From Sipunculus nudus (lineage: Eukaryota > Annelida > Sipuncula > Golfingiida > Sipunculidae), in NCBI GenBank assembly GCA_026874595.1, contig CM049322.1, positions 41,536,840 to 41,600,839 on the forward strand: 64,000 bases of DNA, read 5' to 3'. A program made the position numbers and the translations under genes. Shown here one piece after another: positions 51,621 through 63,414 of this stretch. A model generated the notes under the pieces. It searched no databases. It worked only from the letters and a program-made list of their open reading frames with translations, and had not been told where the DNA came from. Within the stretch, counting starts at the first letter, position 1; the number at the start of each line of letters is the position of its first letter.

Positions 51621-51724
51621 ATTAAAATATGTTACATAATAAGCATTTGACCATCTAAAGGAAACAGTTAGACTAAGAATCAGAGGGAGATTGTGAAAAT
51701 ATGAAGTACATATCTTGGAAACAC

Positions 51725-52090
51725 ATTCAAAATTTTCAGTAAATAAACAAAGAAGTTCTCATTTCAGATAATATTTACTGCTGGATTCCTGAAAACTCTC
51801 GCAGGTTTAACCATGAAACTAACCGCACTGTACTTACGGCCTGTTACCCCCGCATATCCAACATACACTGGACCGTGTCCCCTATTCCCCTAATTAATCG
51901 TGGCATTAAAAATAATAACTCCATTAACTGCAACGGGGATTTGACGTGATAGGCTTTAATGTTAACCTTGACAGGAAAATCATTAGTAACACCTGTCACA
52001 AAGGTTTGAAACTGTTGAGGCATGCCGAGTTAAAGGAATGGGAAATATGATGTCTCCAAAAATGAAAAGCATGAAGGCTTATTCAGACAA
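51725..52090. repeat. Partial third copy of the duplicated unit
   Basis: It shares with 47990-48300 and 50640-50990 the segments ccgtgtcccctattcccctaatt, attaataactccatta, gacgtgataggcttta, attagtaacacctgt and gttgaggcat, in the same order. It lies about 0.7 kb upstream of promoter copy D. Confidence 0.7.
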
Positions 52091-52814
52091 AAAACGACAG
52101 GAACTTTATTGTTAAGCTGAAAAAAAACAAACAAAAAAATACCAAGGCTTATTCATGCAAAAACGGCAGGAACATGAATGTACAGCTCGAAGAAAGGGAA
52201 CATATGTATCCTTGCATAGATGCTTAGTAGCTGTTGCCCGTGTCACATATTTTTCTTTACCTTGGTCAACAGATAACTTATCTTTACAGTACCATACAAC
52301 CACATGTCATCAGGATCCAGTAATAGTACTAATTGGATGGTCCGATTTTTGCCAAAAAGGAACGGTTTCTTTGACCTCTTAATTCTCTCCTCTTAACAAT
52401 TTTTGGACTCTTTTTTGGTGTTTTGTTTCTGTAATTTATTTGCAGATCCGTGATTGAGAATCAATTAGAACTTTCCCACAGAGGAAATGGGAGCAACCTG
52501 AAAAAAAATGGTATACATCATGTCAAAATGGATATCACCGACAAGTATATGGAAATAATTTTGGTTGCGTTTTAGACAGATGCATTGCGCTATTCTTCTT
52601 GATAATTGATGTTTCTACACCAACACATTTAGACGCAACTCGGCACGAGGGTCACCTCGAGGACGTTAATTATCAACCCCGCATCTGTGCAAGTAGTATC
52701 CCCTAGATTTTAATTGGAAACATATCCCAGTCATTAATTAATCAAGGCTGATCGTTATCGGCTGCCGTGACTGGTCGATTAAAATCCGTACCCATTACAA
52801 AACGCACGCCAGAC

Positions 52815-52917
52815 GGTACCAGCATCGAACTTGGGTTCGAGATATTTAATCGCCTTGGCGCGCTTGTACTTCATAGTTGTTTCATCCCGCTCCTTGAGTC
52901 ACCAAGGTTTCTGACAG
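52815..52917 (+). promoter_or_regulatory. Promoter and non-coding first exon, copy D
   Basis: GGTACCAGCATCGAAC (52815-52830) is identical to the box of copy B. A TATA-like GATATTTAAT follows at 52841, then about 65 bases later CTGACAG and a GTAAGAC donor (exon end 52917). No long frame spans the exon, so it is presumably 5' untranslated. The next acceptor on this strand with a matching coding exon is at 55275, giving an inferred first intron of about 2.36 kb to the intact NTR-like gene. Confidence 0.6.
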
Positions 52918-55275
52918 GTAAGACTTTACCTTATTAGTAACTGTTTTAAATTTTGGGGGTGGATGAGCTTGTCTCTTGTAGCGTGGAAACATACCAGTGA
53001 CCAGGACCCTGCCTTGATACAGGTACATGGTTCAGGATCAAACCTGCGGGAATGGCTTAACCAATATGCAACACAAGTTCGCAGGAATATATAATAAGCA
53101 CTCTACTTTTAAACCAACAGATAGTTTTTTTCAGGAACCCACATTGGTATATATGTCAATGATGTAGCAAGAAAAAAGATCAAGGGATTATTATTATTTT
53201 AATATTTAGTTTTAACAAATGATAAATAGTATTTATTTATACCATGGTACATTAGAAACATAGTTGAACAAAAGTGTACAACTAGGATATATGGGTTCAC
53301 ATTGTGATCCTGCAAGTCATAGGTGGGTTCCCTGTAATACTTTAACCATGCCTTTTATTCCGGATATGTGTCTTTAAAATTAACATGCACAATCCGCCCT
53401 ATGCTCAGTTAGGAGTGAAGAGGATTAAGTAAGTAAGAAAGATTCCCTGTTCAAAGTCTTTATTCAAAGTTTGTATTTTATTTTGATTACCTAAGCTTTT
53501 CACAGGCCGTACACCCAAACACGTATATATCATTTTTAAATTTTAGATGAAACACGTGATTCAGGTAAAAATTTCAATGTTTTGTCAATAAATGGCTGGT
53601 GTTTGTATATTAACTTAATTTTATATTTTTGTTAAATAATAACGTGTTACAAATTAATGAATAAGCAGACATTTATGTTATTCTGCAGCATGTCTTTGTT
53701 TTAATTATATTTTTAGAGGAAAGATTACACCTGTACGTCGCACTTTTATGAATAAGTGGGTCCCTTTAAGGTATTTTTTTTCGTAAACCGAAAGTGTTAT
53801 ACATGATTTATATACCACACAAAAACAAATCATTTCTTATAAAACACATACAAACAGAGGAGGGAAGAGCTGTTAGATATGTAGCTGTTAAAATGCTAAA
53901 AATTAGTACTTCTGAACGTTCACCGAAAACGAGAAATATATTATTTATCTCTGATTTTCTTTATGAATACGTGTAAATATTATATCTACAAACAAACAAA
54001 GATACAAAAATTACTTAGTGTCATCTTATCATAAGTTATTGCCGTTATTTGTTCCGACTCTTATAATTTTATGAATAGGCAGGGGTCTTTTTCTTTTATT
54101 TACAACAATAATAAATTACATTAGACCTTAGATTTTTTTTTTCAAATTTAGTCTTTTAAATAAATAAACTCTTGTTTGCTCTATTACGCCTGTGTTAATA
54201 TTTGATTTTAAATAATTAATGCAGGGAGAGTTCCATACAGATCCAATGATGTTTAGACAGTATGCTTGAATCAATTAACAACTCGGAAGTAATTATGTTA
54301 TGAAAAGTGGATTTGCCTGCGGGTGAATCATGAGACGACAATAACTGGTATAGGTAGTACACGCGAATGTACAATGTGGGGAAATATGATAACAACATTA
54401 AGTGTAACGATCTAGAGGATCGAGAGGGTATATGTCTGTAGCATGTCACACATAAAGCCATTTTACCTTCACATCAGAGCCAAGATGTCTGAAATCGCAC
54501 ACTCATCCATCATCCAGTATCCCCGACTCCCAGTCCCAGCATGAATAAACAAACAAATCAAGGATAAGCTTTACAGCTTGAAAATTAAGTCCAGGTCCTA
54601 AGTAAATATCTGATTCAAATACATTACCTGTGACCATTGATCTGATCAAAGGCCGATTTTTTTTTAATTAGCAGTGTTGTAGAGTAAGTGAACCAAGTGA
54701 AAGGATCAACAGAGTGTGGGAACTTGGGCAGAAAAAAAATATATTATTTTGGTGTGTTATGATCATTTTGTTTAATTGGATGCCAAGAAACCCAACTAAA
54801 ATGAGAAAAGAAATAAATATAGAAATTAACCTAAATATTGACGTATAGTTTCTAATTTATTAGCCGTGTCTACCCGAGGTTGACACAATGGATAATTTCG
54901 AAAAAAGGTCACATTCTTGGCAGAGCCTGTGATTTTAATATTCTCTTAAGACTTGTCAGATTCTAGACCCCGAGTTCAACAATCAAATTTCAAGCCCATT
55001 ATACTATCATATAACATGTTTGATATAAATCCATGTGTTCTTATTTCTAAAAATAAAATTTCCCACAAATGAAGTGCACGACCTGGATCAAAGCTGTAGT
55101 AATAATTTCACTGTCAGCACGTTATTAATCAGGAACAGATATTAAACACGACGTATTGATATATATTAATAAATACAATACATCTATGTGCTGTCGAACC
55201 TTTTACTAGTCATTAACATATAGACTAGATTCTGGGACTCAGTCTCTTTAAATAACATGTACGTTTTACTTGTAG
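52918..55275 (+). other. Inferred first intron of the intact NTR-like gene
   Basis: AT-rich DNA without other recognised features. It runs from the GTAAGAC donor after 52917 to a TTTTACTTGTAG acceptor ending at 55275. Linking the two is inference from the shared first-exon blocks of the family. Confidence 0.45.
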
Positions 55276-55285
55276 CAGCGTAGAA

Positions 55286-56114
55286 ATGAAGATGTTTATG
55301 TTGCCGCTGGTTCTGGTCGTTATTGGCTCCTCGTCCGGTGCATTCTTATGCAATAAGGGACCAAACTGGGCGTCAAAGTCCATCACAGAGAGAGGAAATA
55401 TAGCGAGCGGAATCCTGAGGGGCACCTTGCAGTCAATATCTGTGGTGAATATGAGATCAACGAAAGAGGTTATTTATGTATTCCAGGTGAGACAGATGAC
55501 TTTTAATGATCGAAAGGGCAGTGTGCATTATATCAATTTGAGCGTTAATTTTTGGAGTTAGATATCTATGGCACAATATCCGCAATATATGTATGCATAT
55601 CACATAAATAAATTTTCGACAAACCTCCTGTAAGAGTTTTAAATATTTCTTTGTATATTTCGTCTTTATTGATTAATAAATATAGTGTACTGCAATTAAA
55701 TAGTGTCACTGTACCTTAATTTCACAGTATTATAATTTATTATGTCAGAATGAAGTGTAACCTACTCTCTCGCATCGTACAATTCAGTTATTAGGTAGAT
55801 ATTTGTTGGTCCATGAAATATAACACTTCTACGATTATTTCAGAATTATGTATAGGACTCCCACACTCACATTTCAAATATTATAGATCAAAGTATAATG
55901 TACTGTGTCACCAGACCGTAATTTCACAGTATTATAATTTATTATTTCAGAATGAAATATCACCTACTCTCTCGCATCGTACAAATCAGAAATTAGGTAC
56001 ATATTTGTTGGTCCATGAAATTTAACACTTCCACGATTATTTCAGAATTAAGTATAGGACTCTCACACTCTCACAGCTCACAATTTTGATATAACGTGAT
56101 GAATAACATAAAGG

Positions 56115-56193
<79 letters not shown>

Positions 56194-57124
56194 AAGTTTA
56201 GTGAGGATATAATATTCCAGGTTACGTGTATCGTCAAAGGCCTGACGGGTGTCGCCCCATCAGAAACGATTTCCATATCAGAGTACCTACCAGGTAGATG
56301 TGGGAATGATTATGGTCTCCTTTCAAACGCTAATACAGGTGAGTCCAAATGTGCCTCATAATAAAGACTACATAATGAAGCGGCATAGGATCAAGCGTCA
56401 AATGTATACAACACCTTTTAAATATTTAGTGAACTGCCTGTGCTACTTATATCGTTCAGGATGAACTTTAAAGTCCTTGTCTCTGTGTATTACACGCTAC
56501 AAGACTAAGCTCTTGGCTATATGTGTGACATGCTACAGAAATATAACCGCCGTATAAAGACTTAATCAAGGCTTGCTAGGAAAAAACTTTCTTGCAAGGT
56601 ATTTATATTATGTGGCACGAATTACGTAGTATTCTTTCTGTGCAGGAACTGCGACCTCAGTCTGCAAAATGCTAAGGTCACAACTTTAATAAAACCACAA
56701 TATGTGACAATTGATGCTCTTAAAACGATATATTTTTCTTAAGCTATCTGTCAGCTTGACCTATTTTTTCTAGTTCCTTTATTCAGTTCTGCCAAGCCAA
56801 CGTTATACAGCCTTCGAACCTTTTAAAACATTAATTCTATGTGGAATTCAAAATCTCGTCATGCAAAGGGAGATGTTATCTAATTGCCTCATTGGGGAAA
56901 TAAATGAAACTTGTGACTTGGGTGAAGGATTTATCATAGTAGTTAATTTTAAAGAATTTGTCATATTTCACATTATATTATGATTTGCTAATTTATATTA
57001 ACTTCAAGGTGACGAGTTCTTGATGTTTACCATGCGTGCTCCCGGAAATAAGTACAATTTGAACCGCGTCAACCATGAAGAAGCGGTATTTCCGGGCAGT
57101 GAAGCAGCCTTCCCTTGTCCTTGA
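55286..57124 (+). CDS. Secreted NTR (TIMP-like) domain protein, 3 coding exons, apparently intact
   Basis: Coding exons are 55286-55486 (67 codons, phase 0, donor GTGAGA), 56221-56338 (acceptor ATATTCCAG, donor GTGAGT) and 57009-57124 (acceptor CTTCAAG, stop TGA). They join in frame to 144 residues. Residues 1-18 form a signal peptide (MKMFMLPLVLVVIGSSSG). The mature part follows the TIMP N-terminal/netrin pattern: ASGILRGTL (residues 40-48) for the second strand, YVFQVTCIVKGLTG (64-77) for the Tyr-x-Val...Lys-Gly strand, RCGNDYG (93-99) for the CG turn, and GDEFLMFTMR (107-116) for the EEFLIAG strand. Cysteines are at 22, 70, 94 and 143. The Cys-x-Cys mature start used by TIMPs to bind metalloproteinases is absent (FLCNKG), so protease inhibition is doubtful. 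AATAAA lies at 57169-57174. It is probably expressed from the first exon at 52.8 kb. Membership of the NTR superfamily is inferred from motif order, not a search. Confidence 0.75.
55686..56090 (+). repeat. Two tandem copies of a roughly 202-base unit in an intron
   Basis: ttcacagtattataatttat occurs at 55721 and 55923. The following actctctcgcatcgtaca, atttgttggtccatgaaat and attatttcagaatta words recur at the same spacing. It lies in the first intron between coding exons of the NTR-like gene. Confidence 0.85.
56120..56189. repeat. (TC)n followed by (TA)n microsatellite
   Basis: CT run at about 56120-56146, then a TA run at about 56150-56188. It ends 30 bases upstream of the acceptor of exon 2 of the NTR-like gene, within the usual branch-point zone. 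Confidence 0.95.
56605..56695 (-). repeat. Intronic segment shared with the - strand paralogue
   Basis: Similarity to 17493-17640 and 15541-15688 (read in gene orientation) includes tattatgtgg, a gcgacctca/ggcctcggt segment, and tgctaaggtcacaa. It is placed in intron 2 of this gene, and in both introns of the paralogue. Confidence 0.5.
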
Positions 57125-57179
57125 AGAACACTGAATGAACAGTTACCAACGGATAATGCGTGGTTGTAAATAAATAGCA

Positions 57180-58996
57180 TTGTTATGTTATATCTTAAGA
57201 GTGTGTTGTGTTTTAAAATATATTTTAAAATGTGCATTAACAAGAAATGTAATGACCTTTGGTTTGTAGACATTCGGTCGGAAGTGACGATTGGCAATGT
57301 CCATGTTTTAAAAGGAATGTAGGATGTACTCTCTGAATGATTTTTCAAATCATAAGACCCCAGATGAAGGAAATGTAATGTAACAGATTGTGTCTACATT
57401 TTAGACTGTGTAACACCAGCCTACAGGTTCTACTAGCAGACAAAAAGGGGGTACAGGACATAGTGTTACTTACGCATGTACTGAGGGTATAACTTTGTAA
57501 TCAGGCATTTTGTGTGACGAATAATAGGTTGACTGAGTCGACTATGATTATGTCTGTCCACTGGTGAATTAATTAGTCTTATTGAAAAAAGGGTAAACCC
57601 CTTCGGTCATATCATGAAATTGCTGGAATTCATTTGATAAAGTAGACAGAACCAGAACATAAAGACAAAATGATACACTTGCAACGGTTCACACCTATTT
57701 CAATATCGAATTATTTCATTTATAATTTAATAAATGAAATAAAATGATAATCAGTCTTCAATAAATTGGCATTTTAGAAACATAAGATACATATTTACAG
57801 GTAAGTTAACAAAACAAAACAACACAGACGACTGCCTATCTTTACCATATTATTTTCATATTTTGTGTCATCAATAAAATTTCAATTCCAATTTTAAATT
57901 CCAAATATTTATATGAATAGTTATCAGACAAATAAAGGAAGGTTTAAAATCAACACCATAAAAAGAAATCATCCTTAACTCTGAACTATTATTTTATCTA
58001 TTTATCGATCTGGCGCTTTCCATTAAATGCAAAAGAAATAAATCTATAAGAGTCACAATTATAATCCGATTCGGACATATATTGATTCGTTATGAATAAG
58101 AAACTATGCCTTAAGTCTGATACTTAATCAATAATACTACCCCGATCTTTCTAATTCTTTTACGAGTGTTAGAGGAATATGTTTTGATTTTATCCTCTAA
58201 ACTTGATTTTTGCCCCGACCTATAGAGTAGTTAGTCAGAATGCATATAACACACGCATCTTGTAGAATTACTTTATATTATAAACTGATTTAAATTGTAT
58301 AATCCGACTACTTTTACACATAACTACTCCACTCTGAGAAACTGATCTGGAGTATACATTGACATATATGAAGGCGCAAGTAATCGTAAACGGGTCTTCA
58401 TCCAACGGAGCACGCAGGGCAAACATGTAAGTGTAATTGGGGAGAATACTGGTATACGGGACATGCGTTATACTACCATACCAAAATATATCATTCCGAT
58501 CCTTGTAATTTTTATAAATGTAGAAGGCTACTATGGATGAAAAAAAATATAGAAAGCATGGTGCTCGTTCAAAACACTATTCTAATGTGAACATGAGCAA
58601 GATTATTGACTGGCTACCTCCGACATGTCTATACGTATGTGAAATATGCATTATCAACAACTTTGATCCGAACACTCATCATGTAGGATTCATTGTGGAA
58701 TGCTAAAATGGAAATTGATTCTCAGAATATTTGTTAGTTATTAACTAAAACGAAGTAAATTGGCCTCGATTTGTATTTTTGTAGAGAAGTCAGCGAGCGG
58801 AGAGCCCTAACATGAAGATGGAGACAGTCGATTTTGTAATGATAATATGTTTTGTTCAAGACATATTGGAATAATCCGGAAGCTGTAACCTCTCATTAAA
58901 ATGAAATGCAAACTCTAAGGTTCTGTTCTTGCCAAATATTAAGTATGGAGTCCAATTCCGCACGAGTTAAAATTGACAGTCTCTATATAAACAATA
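57180..58996. other. Intergenic DNA downstream of the NTR-like gene
   Basis: AT-rich, no domain-bearing frame. A 114-residue frame on the - strand at 57348-57004 overlaps the last exon antisense and is treated as a shadow. Confidence 0.45.
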
Positions 58997-59649
58997 TACA
59001 GTAAATCCCCGCTAACGCGACCACCTGCGAGTCCAGGCAAAATGGTCGTGCTTGCGGGGCGGTCGTGATAGCGGGATGCTTGTAAATTAGTCTGCTAATA
59101 TTAATGCGGCCGATAATATGGGTATTTCAAGTAAATATTAAGTTGTTCTCCCTGTTAAATTTAAAATCCCAAACTGAATGGCTCGTTTTCTTGGTGGTCT
59201 TGATAAGTTCTCCTTGAGGCTGAGCTCTTTAGGTGTTTCACGAGTTGACGATGAAGTCATTCTTATAGCATTGATCTTAACACGAAGATGATCAGATGTC
59301 GAACACGTTATGAAAACAGAATGAACACATCAAATTCTAAGTGATATTTATATGGTTCCTGCTTGATCATTGAAATGTGATTGTGAAAGTTAACTTGACT
59401 CACCTAAATGTATGCGTTTGGTGTCACTTATGTTTTCCAATCTCCTTTATGATCAGCATGTTAAAGGCTAACGTAAAAGCCGTATTCAACAAACAATGTA
59501 ACGGACCATTGAGTCCAATGTCTCATGAGGCGTAGAGTTTGTCTAACAAGTTGGGCGACATTTGAAACAAGCCTAGCTATGCCTTGGCAGATGAAAGCGG
59601 GCTTTCCCACGTGCCCGGATAATTATTCCTGGCTAATTAATCTATTCCA

Positions 59650-59775
59650 GCTGGGCGATGAGCGTGTCACTTGCTCAACGGGCCGCGGTCGCCATGGGCC
59701 AGTGGTCGTGGTACGGTTATTTAATTACGGGCTATTATCTAAGTCCAAGCTGGGCGATGAGCGTGTCATCTGCTC
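59650..59775. repeat. 99-base tandem unit inside the Tigger-like element, left part
   Basis: ctgggcgatgagcgtgtca begins at 59651 and again at 59750. The same unit resumes at 61725 on the other side of the inserted LINE, with ccggccattggt words at 61670 and 61770. Confidence 0.8.
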
Positions 59776-59779
59776 AATG

Positions 59780-61664
59780 TCATCTGCAAAGAAATACCTA
59801 GCAATTATAGAGGTATAACAATGTTACTTTTTTAGGAAAACAATTTACCTTTCTAATTAACAAGAGAATAACCGCATTTGTGGAGGAAAATAATTTGCTT
59901 GGCGAGGAGCAAGCTGGATTTCTTAAATGATATGGTACCAATGACCACATATATACATTGAAGATTTTGGTGGATATATATCTACATAGAAAAAAGAAAT
60001 TATATTGCGGTTTTATTGACTACAGGACAGCTTTCGACAAAATAAATCGAACGAAATTATGGTTAAAATTGTTACAGAGAGGTATTAAAGGTAAATTAAA
60101 GAGATCTATAATTGATTTATATTTGAATACAAAATTGTGTATTTTGATCGATGGATACCGATCTGATTTTTCGCCAGCGATGTTGGTGTACGACAAGGTG
60201 ATAATCTATCACCGCTGCTCTTTGCGTTGTATGTGAGCGATTTAGACTGTAGGCTTGCCGCAAAATGTAAGGGTTTAAAACTGTTAAATCAATTTCAAAC
60301 TTTATCTCTATCAGCCCGGGATATCCTTATAATGCAAAACATTCATGTTCTTCTATATGCAGATGATACAGTGATCTTAGCTGAAACTGAACAGGAACTG
60401 CAAAAGGCATTTAATATTTTGTATACCTTTTGTAATGACCTAGATGTAACTGTTAATCCAGAAAAAATCAGAGGTTATGGTGTTCTCAAGAGGCAAAATT
60501 AGAAAAGTGCCACAGTTTACAATTGGGCCAGATAATATTGATGTGGTAGATGATTATATATATTTAGGTGTTGTATTTAATTATAATGGTAAGTTAAGCA
60601 AAGCAAAGAAGATCAACTGTGACAAAGCTACTTCAGCTATGTATGGAATGATGAGAAATTCCAAATTATTGGATCTGCCTATTGATGTTAAGCTGCATTT
60701 GTTTGATGTAACAGTTTTACCAGTGTTATTATATGGTTGTGAGGTATGGGGTGCAGAAGACCTTACCATAGTGGAAAGGGTTCATTTGAGATTTTGAAAA
60801 ATGATATTAGGAGTACCGGAGAATACACCCTCGCTGATCGTATATGGAGAACTTGGAAGATTTCCTCTCAGTGTTGAGGTGAAAGCCAGGCTAATTGGAT
60901 TCTTGGCGCGGATTATAACAGGAAAACGTGAAAAAAATATGTCAATTTAAGTTATGGATTACTATTTGATTAATATTGTAGTGGAGAAGTAGATTATTGA
61001 GGTAAGAAATGTATTGTGCTTCAGTGGGTTATCTAATATATGGTCTCATCAGCAAGTTATGAACTCTAGGTGGTTATACCAGTGTATTCAATTAAAACTA
61101 CAGGACCAGTATCAACAAAGATGGCATGAACTTGTCTCAGAGGCACAAATATTTAGAGCATACTCATTGCATAAAGAAAGATTTATTTTTAACCATACTT
61201 AACGATTTTGCCCACTAGATTCTGTCAATTAATGTGCAAATTCAGAACTGGAAATCACCATTTACCAGTGCGGACAGGTCGTATCCTAGGGGTAACTTAC
61301 GATGGAAGTCAATGCAAGTTATGTAGTCTGGATGCTATTGGGGATGAATATCATTATTTGTTTGTGTGTGAGTATTTTCGTTTGGAGCGGTTGCATTATA
61401 TACCTGGACTGTTTTGCGTCTCCCTGATGAGATAAAAATGAATCGTTGGTTTAACATAAGATGAAAGTGGGATCTTATTAATATTTGCAGGTTTTTAAAG
61501 ATTATAAATTTACATAGGGGTTGTCTTCCATAAATTATTAATTATTTTGTTTTCAGATACATTGAACACCGTGTATGTCTTGATCACGATTATCAAATAT
61601 TGTATATGATCATCTCTTGTACCTGTTACAGGGTTTTGAGAATAAACTATGTCTATGTCTATGT
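59780..61664 (+). mobile_element. LINE reverse transcriptase fragment nested in a Tigger-like element
   Basis: On the + strand, nearly contiguous frames encode EENNLLGEEQAGFLK (59885-59930, then a stop), YGTNDHIYTLKILVDIYL, CGFIDYRTAFDKINRTKLWL (60006-60065, catalytic Asp region), and VLLYADDTVILAETEQEL (60347-60400, YADD box). They continue with DNIDVVDDYIYLGVVF (60535-60575), PVLLYGCEVWG (60720-60752) and YGELGRFPL near 60845. At the C-terminus is a CKLC...EYHYLFVC cysteine-histidine motif (61315-61374). The 3' end is AATAAAC followed by a tctatg repeat (about 61645-61664). The 5' part, with endonuclease and ORF1, is missing. A few stops and frameshifts make it inactive, but it is the best preserved LINE here. 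Confidence 0.8.
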
Positions 61665-61968
61665 CGCCACCGGCCATTGGTCTTGGTACGGTTATTTAAT
61701 AACGGGCTATTATCTAAGTACAAGCTGGGCGATGAGCGTGTCATCTGCTCAATGCGCCGCGGTCGCCACCGGCCATTGGTCGTGCCACGGGGCCTCATCT
61801 GAAGGTCGGGACCAAAAAAGGTGGTCGCTGGTCATGATGGCGGGTTGGTCGTGTTACCGAAGTTTTTATATGATAATTTTTATTAGACAATTCTTGGACC
61901 AAGAAAAAAGGTCGTGTTAGCGGTGCGGATGTGTTGACGGGATGGTCGTCATGCGGGGGTTCACTGTA

Positions 61969-63347
61969 TTTTAGGGCATTTTTCTATTTCAACGTTGTTT
62001 TGAAAATGCGGCAAAAAGTTAAAAAAGAAACAGAACAACCGAAAGGAAATTTCATAATCTAGTGCGATATTATATCAAATCTAGTCATAAATTTAATTTC
62101 GTCCATTAATACTAATATCTAAGTGAAGTGATCTCTTGTCTTTTTGTTCCGGGAGACACTGGTGAAATTTCTTAAAAGAGCGTTTCATCAAGTTCAGTTC
62201 TTAATCATCGGTCTTAGGTAAACACAGTCACAGACAGCCATGGGCAAATTCGTGTTGTGATCACAGCTATATTTACTCACGTTCGTCGGTGTAGTGTCTG
62301 ACCACATCAAAGTGGCGTACTTGCTTGTATTTGATCAGTACATGCATTTCGATATTGCCATGATTCTTTTTTTTTCAATGTTATTATCTCCAGATAACCG
62401 TCTCTTTATAATGCTGCTTTAACTAAATATCATGTTTCTCTGCAGATTTCCATTCTTTCCTCTGACGTGACATTGCGTACAACGATTATCCCGGCATCAC
62501 CAAATTAGGTGCACCGCACTAAAAGGCGCCCACATTTTGAATGAAACACGATTGTGGGATACAGCTCCCTATTAATTCTGCCAACCAGATTCGAACTCAT
62601 GACCCCCTCCCCGTACTCAACTGATATGCCACAACACCAGTCATTTCGATGATTTGGTTCATTTCAGAATGACTAAAATTAGTTTCGATTAATATCTTTG
62701 TTCTTGCCCATTACTGAAAATTAAAGATAGACATTTTTTTAACCAATGTTTCCTCTCCTTTATCAGGCAAGTGTATAGGCAGCTTTATAATATTCTGTCA
62801 GTATAGATGTATAGATACGGAGCATGTTTTCACATCGGGAGGAGAGATTGTTTCTTGAACTATTAGAATGCCCTTTCTTAATACAAATGTTTCCCCTCGA
62901 TTCAATGGTCACCTTTTAGAGGCCATGAACAGTGCAAAGAAATACACCAAAATCCGCCAGTTGCCCCCTTGCCGACACACATACCATATATTTGAGTCAC
63001 CACTCACGATATACTACCAAATGTATATGGAAAGTATATGGAAGGAACAGAACCCCATTCCTAACAACTTCACTTTCTGAATTCGCCAGTGAGGCATTAT
63101 TGCATAACACTTCTCATAAAGAAGGACATACGTACTCGCTTTGGGTACATGTATAAAACACCTATCACCTTGACTTACGCGTTGTACCTGGTGGCGTGAC
63201 AGTACAAAGACTAAGGGGGTCAGTCTTATCACACAATGCTCACGTGATAGGTGGGCGTAGTTATCATGCAAAATTGCTTACTTCGCATAACATTTATCGC
63301 TCATATTCTACAGGCGAAACTCCGTTTAAGACATATCCAGGAGAAGC
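61969..63347. other. Intergenic DNA upstream of the right-end gene
   Basis: It contains a SINE-like segment on the - strand at about 62460-62645 and otherwise no supported gene. Confidence 0.4.
62460..62645 (-). mobile_element. tRNA-related SINE fragment
   Basis: Read on the - strand, TGGCATATCAGTTGAGTACGG (from about 62630) resembles an A box and GAGTTCGAATCTGG (from about 62600) a B box, spaced as in a tRNA head. The following bases do not complete a tRNA and continue as unrelated sequence. Ends uncertain. Confidence 0.5.
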
Positions 63348-63414
63348 ATGGCTCCTCTTCGCAGGATAATCTACTTGCTTGTACTTGCTGCCGACATTGC
63401 CGACCTGCGTAATG
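63348..63414 (+). CDS. Signal-peptide exon of a gene continuing beyond the window
   Basis: An ATG at 63348 opens 22 codons (MAPLRRIIYLLVLAADIADL, then RN) with a short basic start and a hydrophobic core, as in a secretory signal peptide. It is followed by one base and a GTAAGATA donor at 63415, giving phase 1. The first residues after a likely cleavage site are too few to name a family. No convincing second exon was found in the remaining 586 bases, so the rest probably lies to the right of the window. It differs from the NTR-like family's MKM start and phase-0 first exon, so it is not clearly a member. Confidence 0.5.

Larger units (their letters stand above)
58999..61966. mobile_element. 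Tigger/pogo-like DNA transposon carrying a nested LINE
   Basis: The left end CAGTAAATCCCCGC (58999) and the right end, read on the opposite strand from 61966, CAGTGAACCCCCGC, are terminal inverted repeats. Each is bordered by TA (58997-58998; 61967-61968). Both ends continue with gCGACCA-type words. No transposase was recognised between them, so it is probably non-autonomous. The interior carries roughly 99-base tandem units that are interrupted by a LINE. Confidence 0.7.

Noticed and set aside
57004-57348. 114-residue - strand frame
   Set aside because: Antisense to the last coding exon and 3' end of the intact NTR-like gene.
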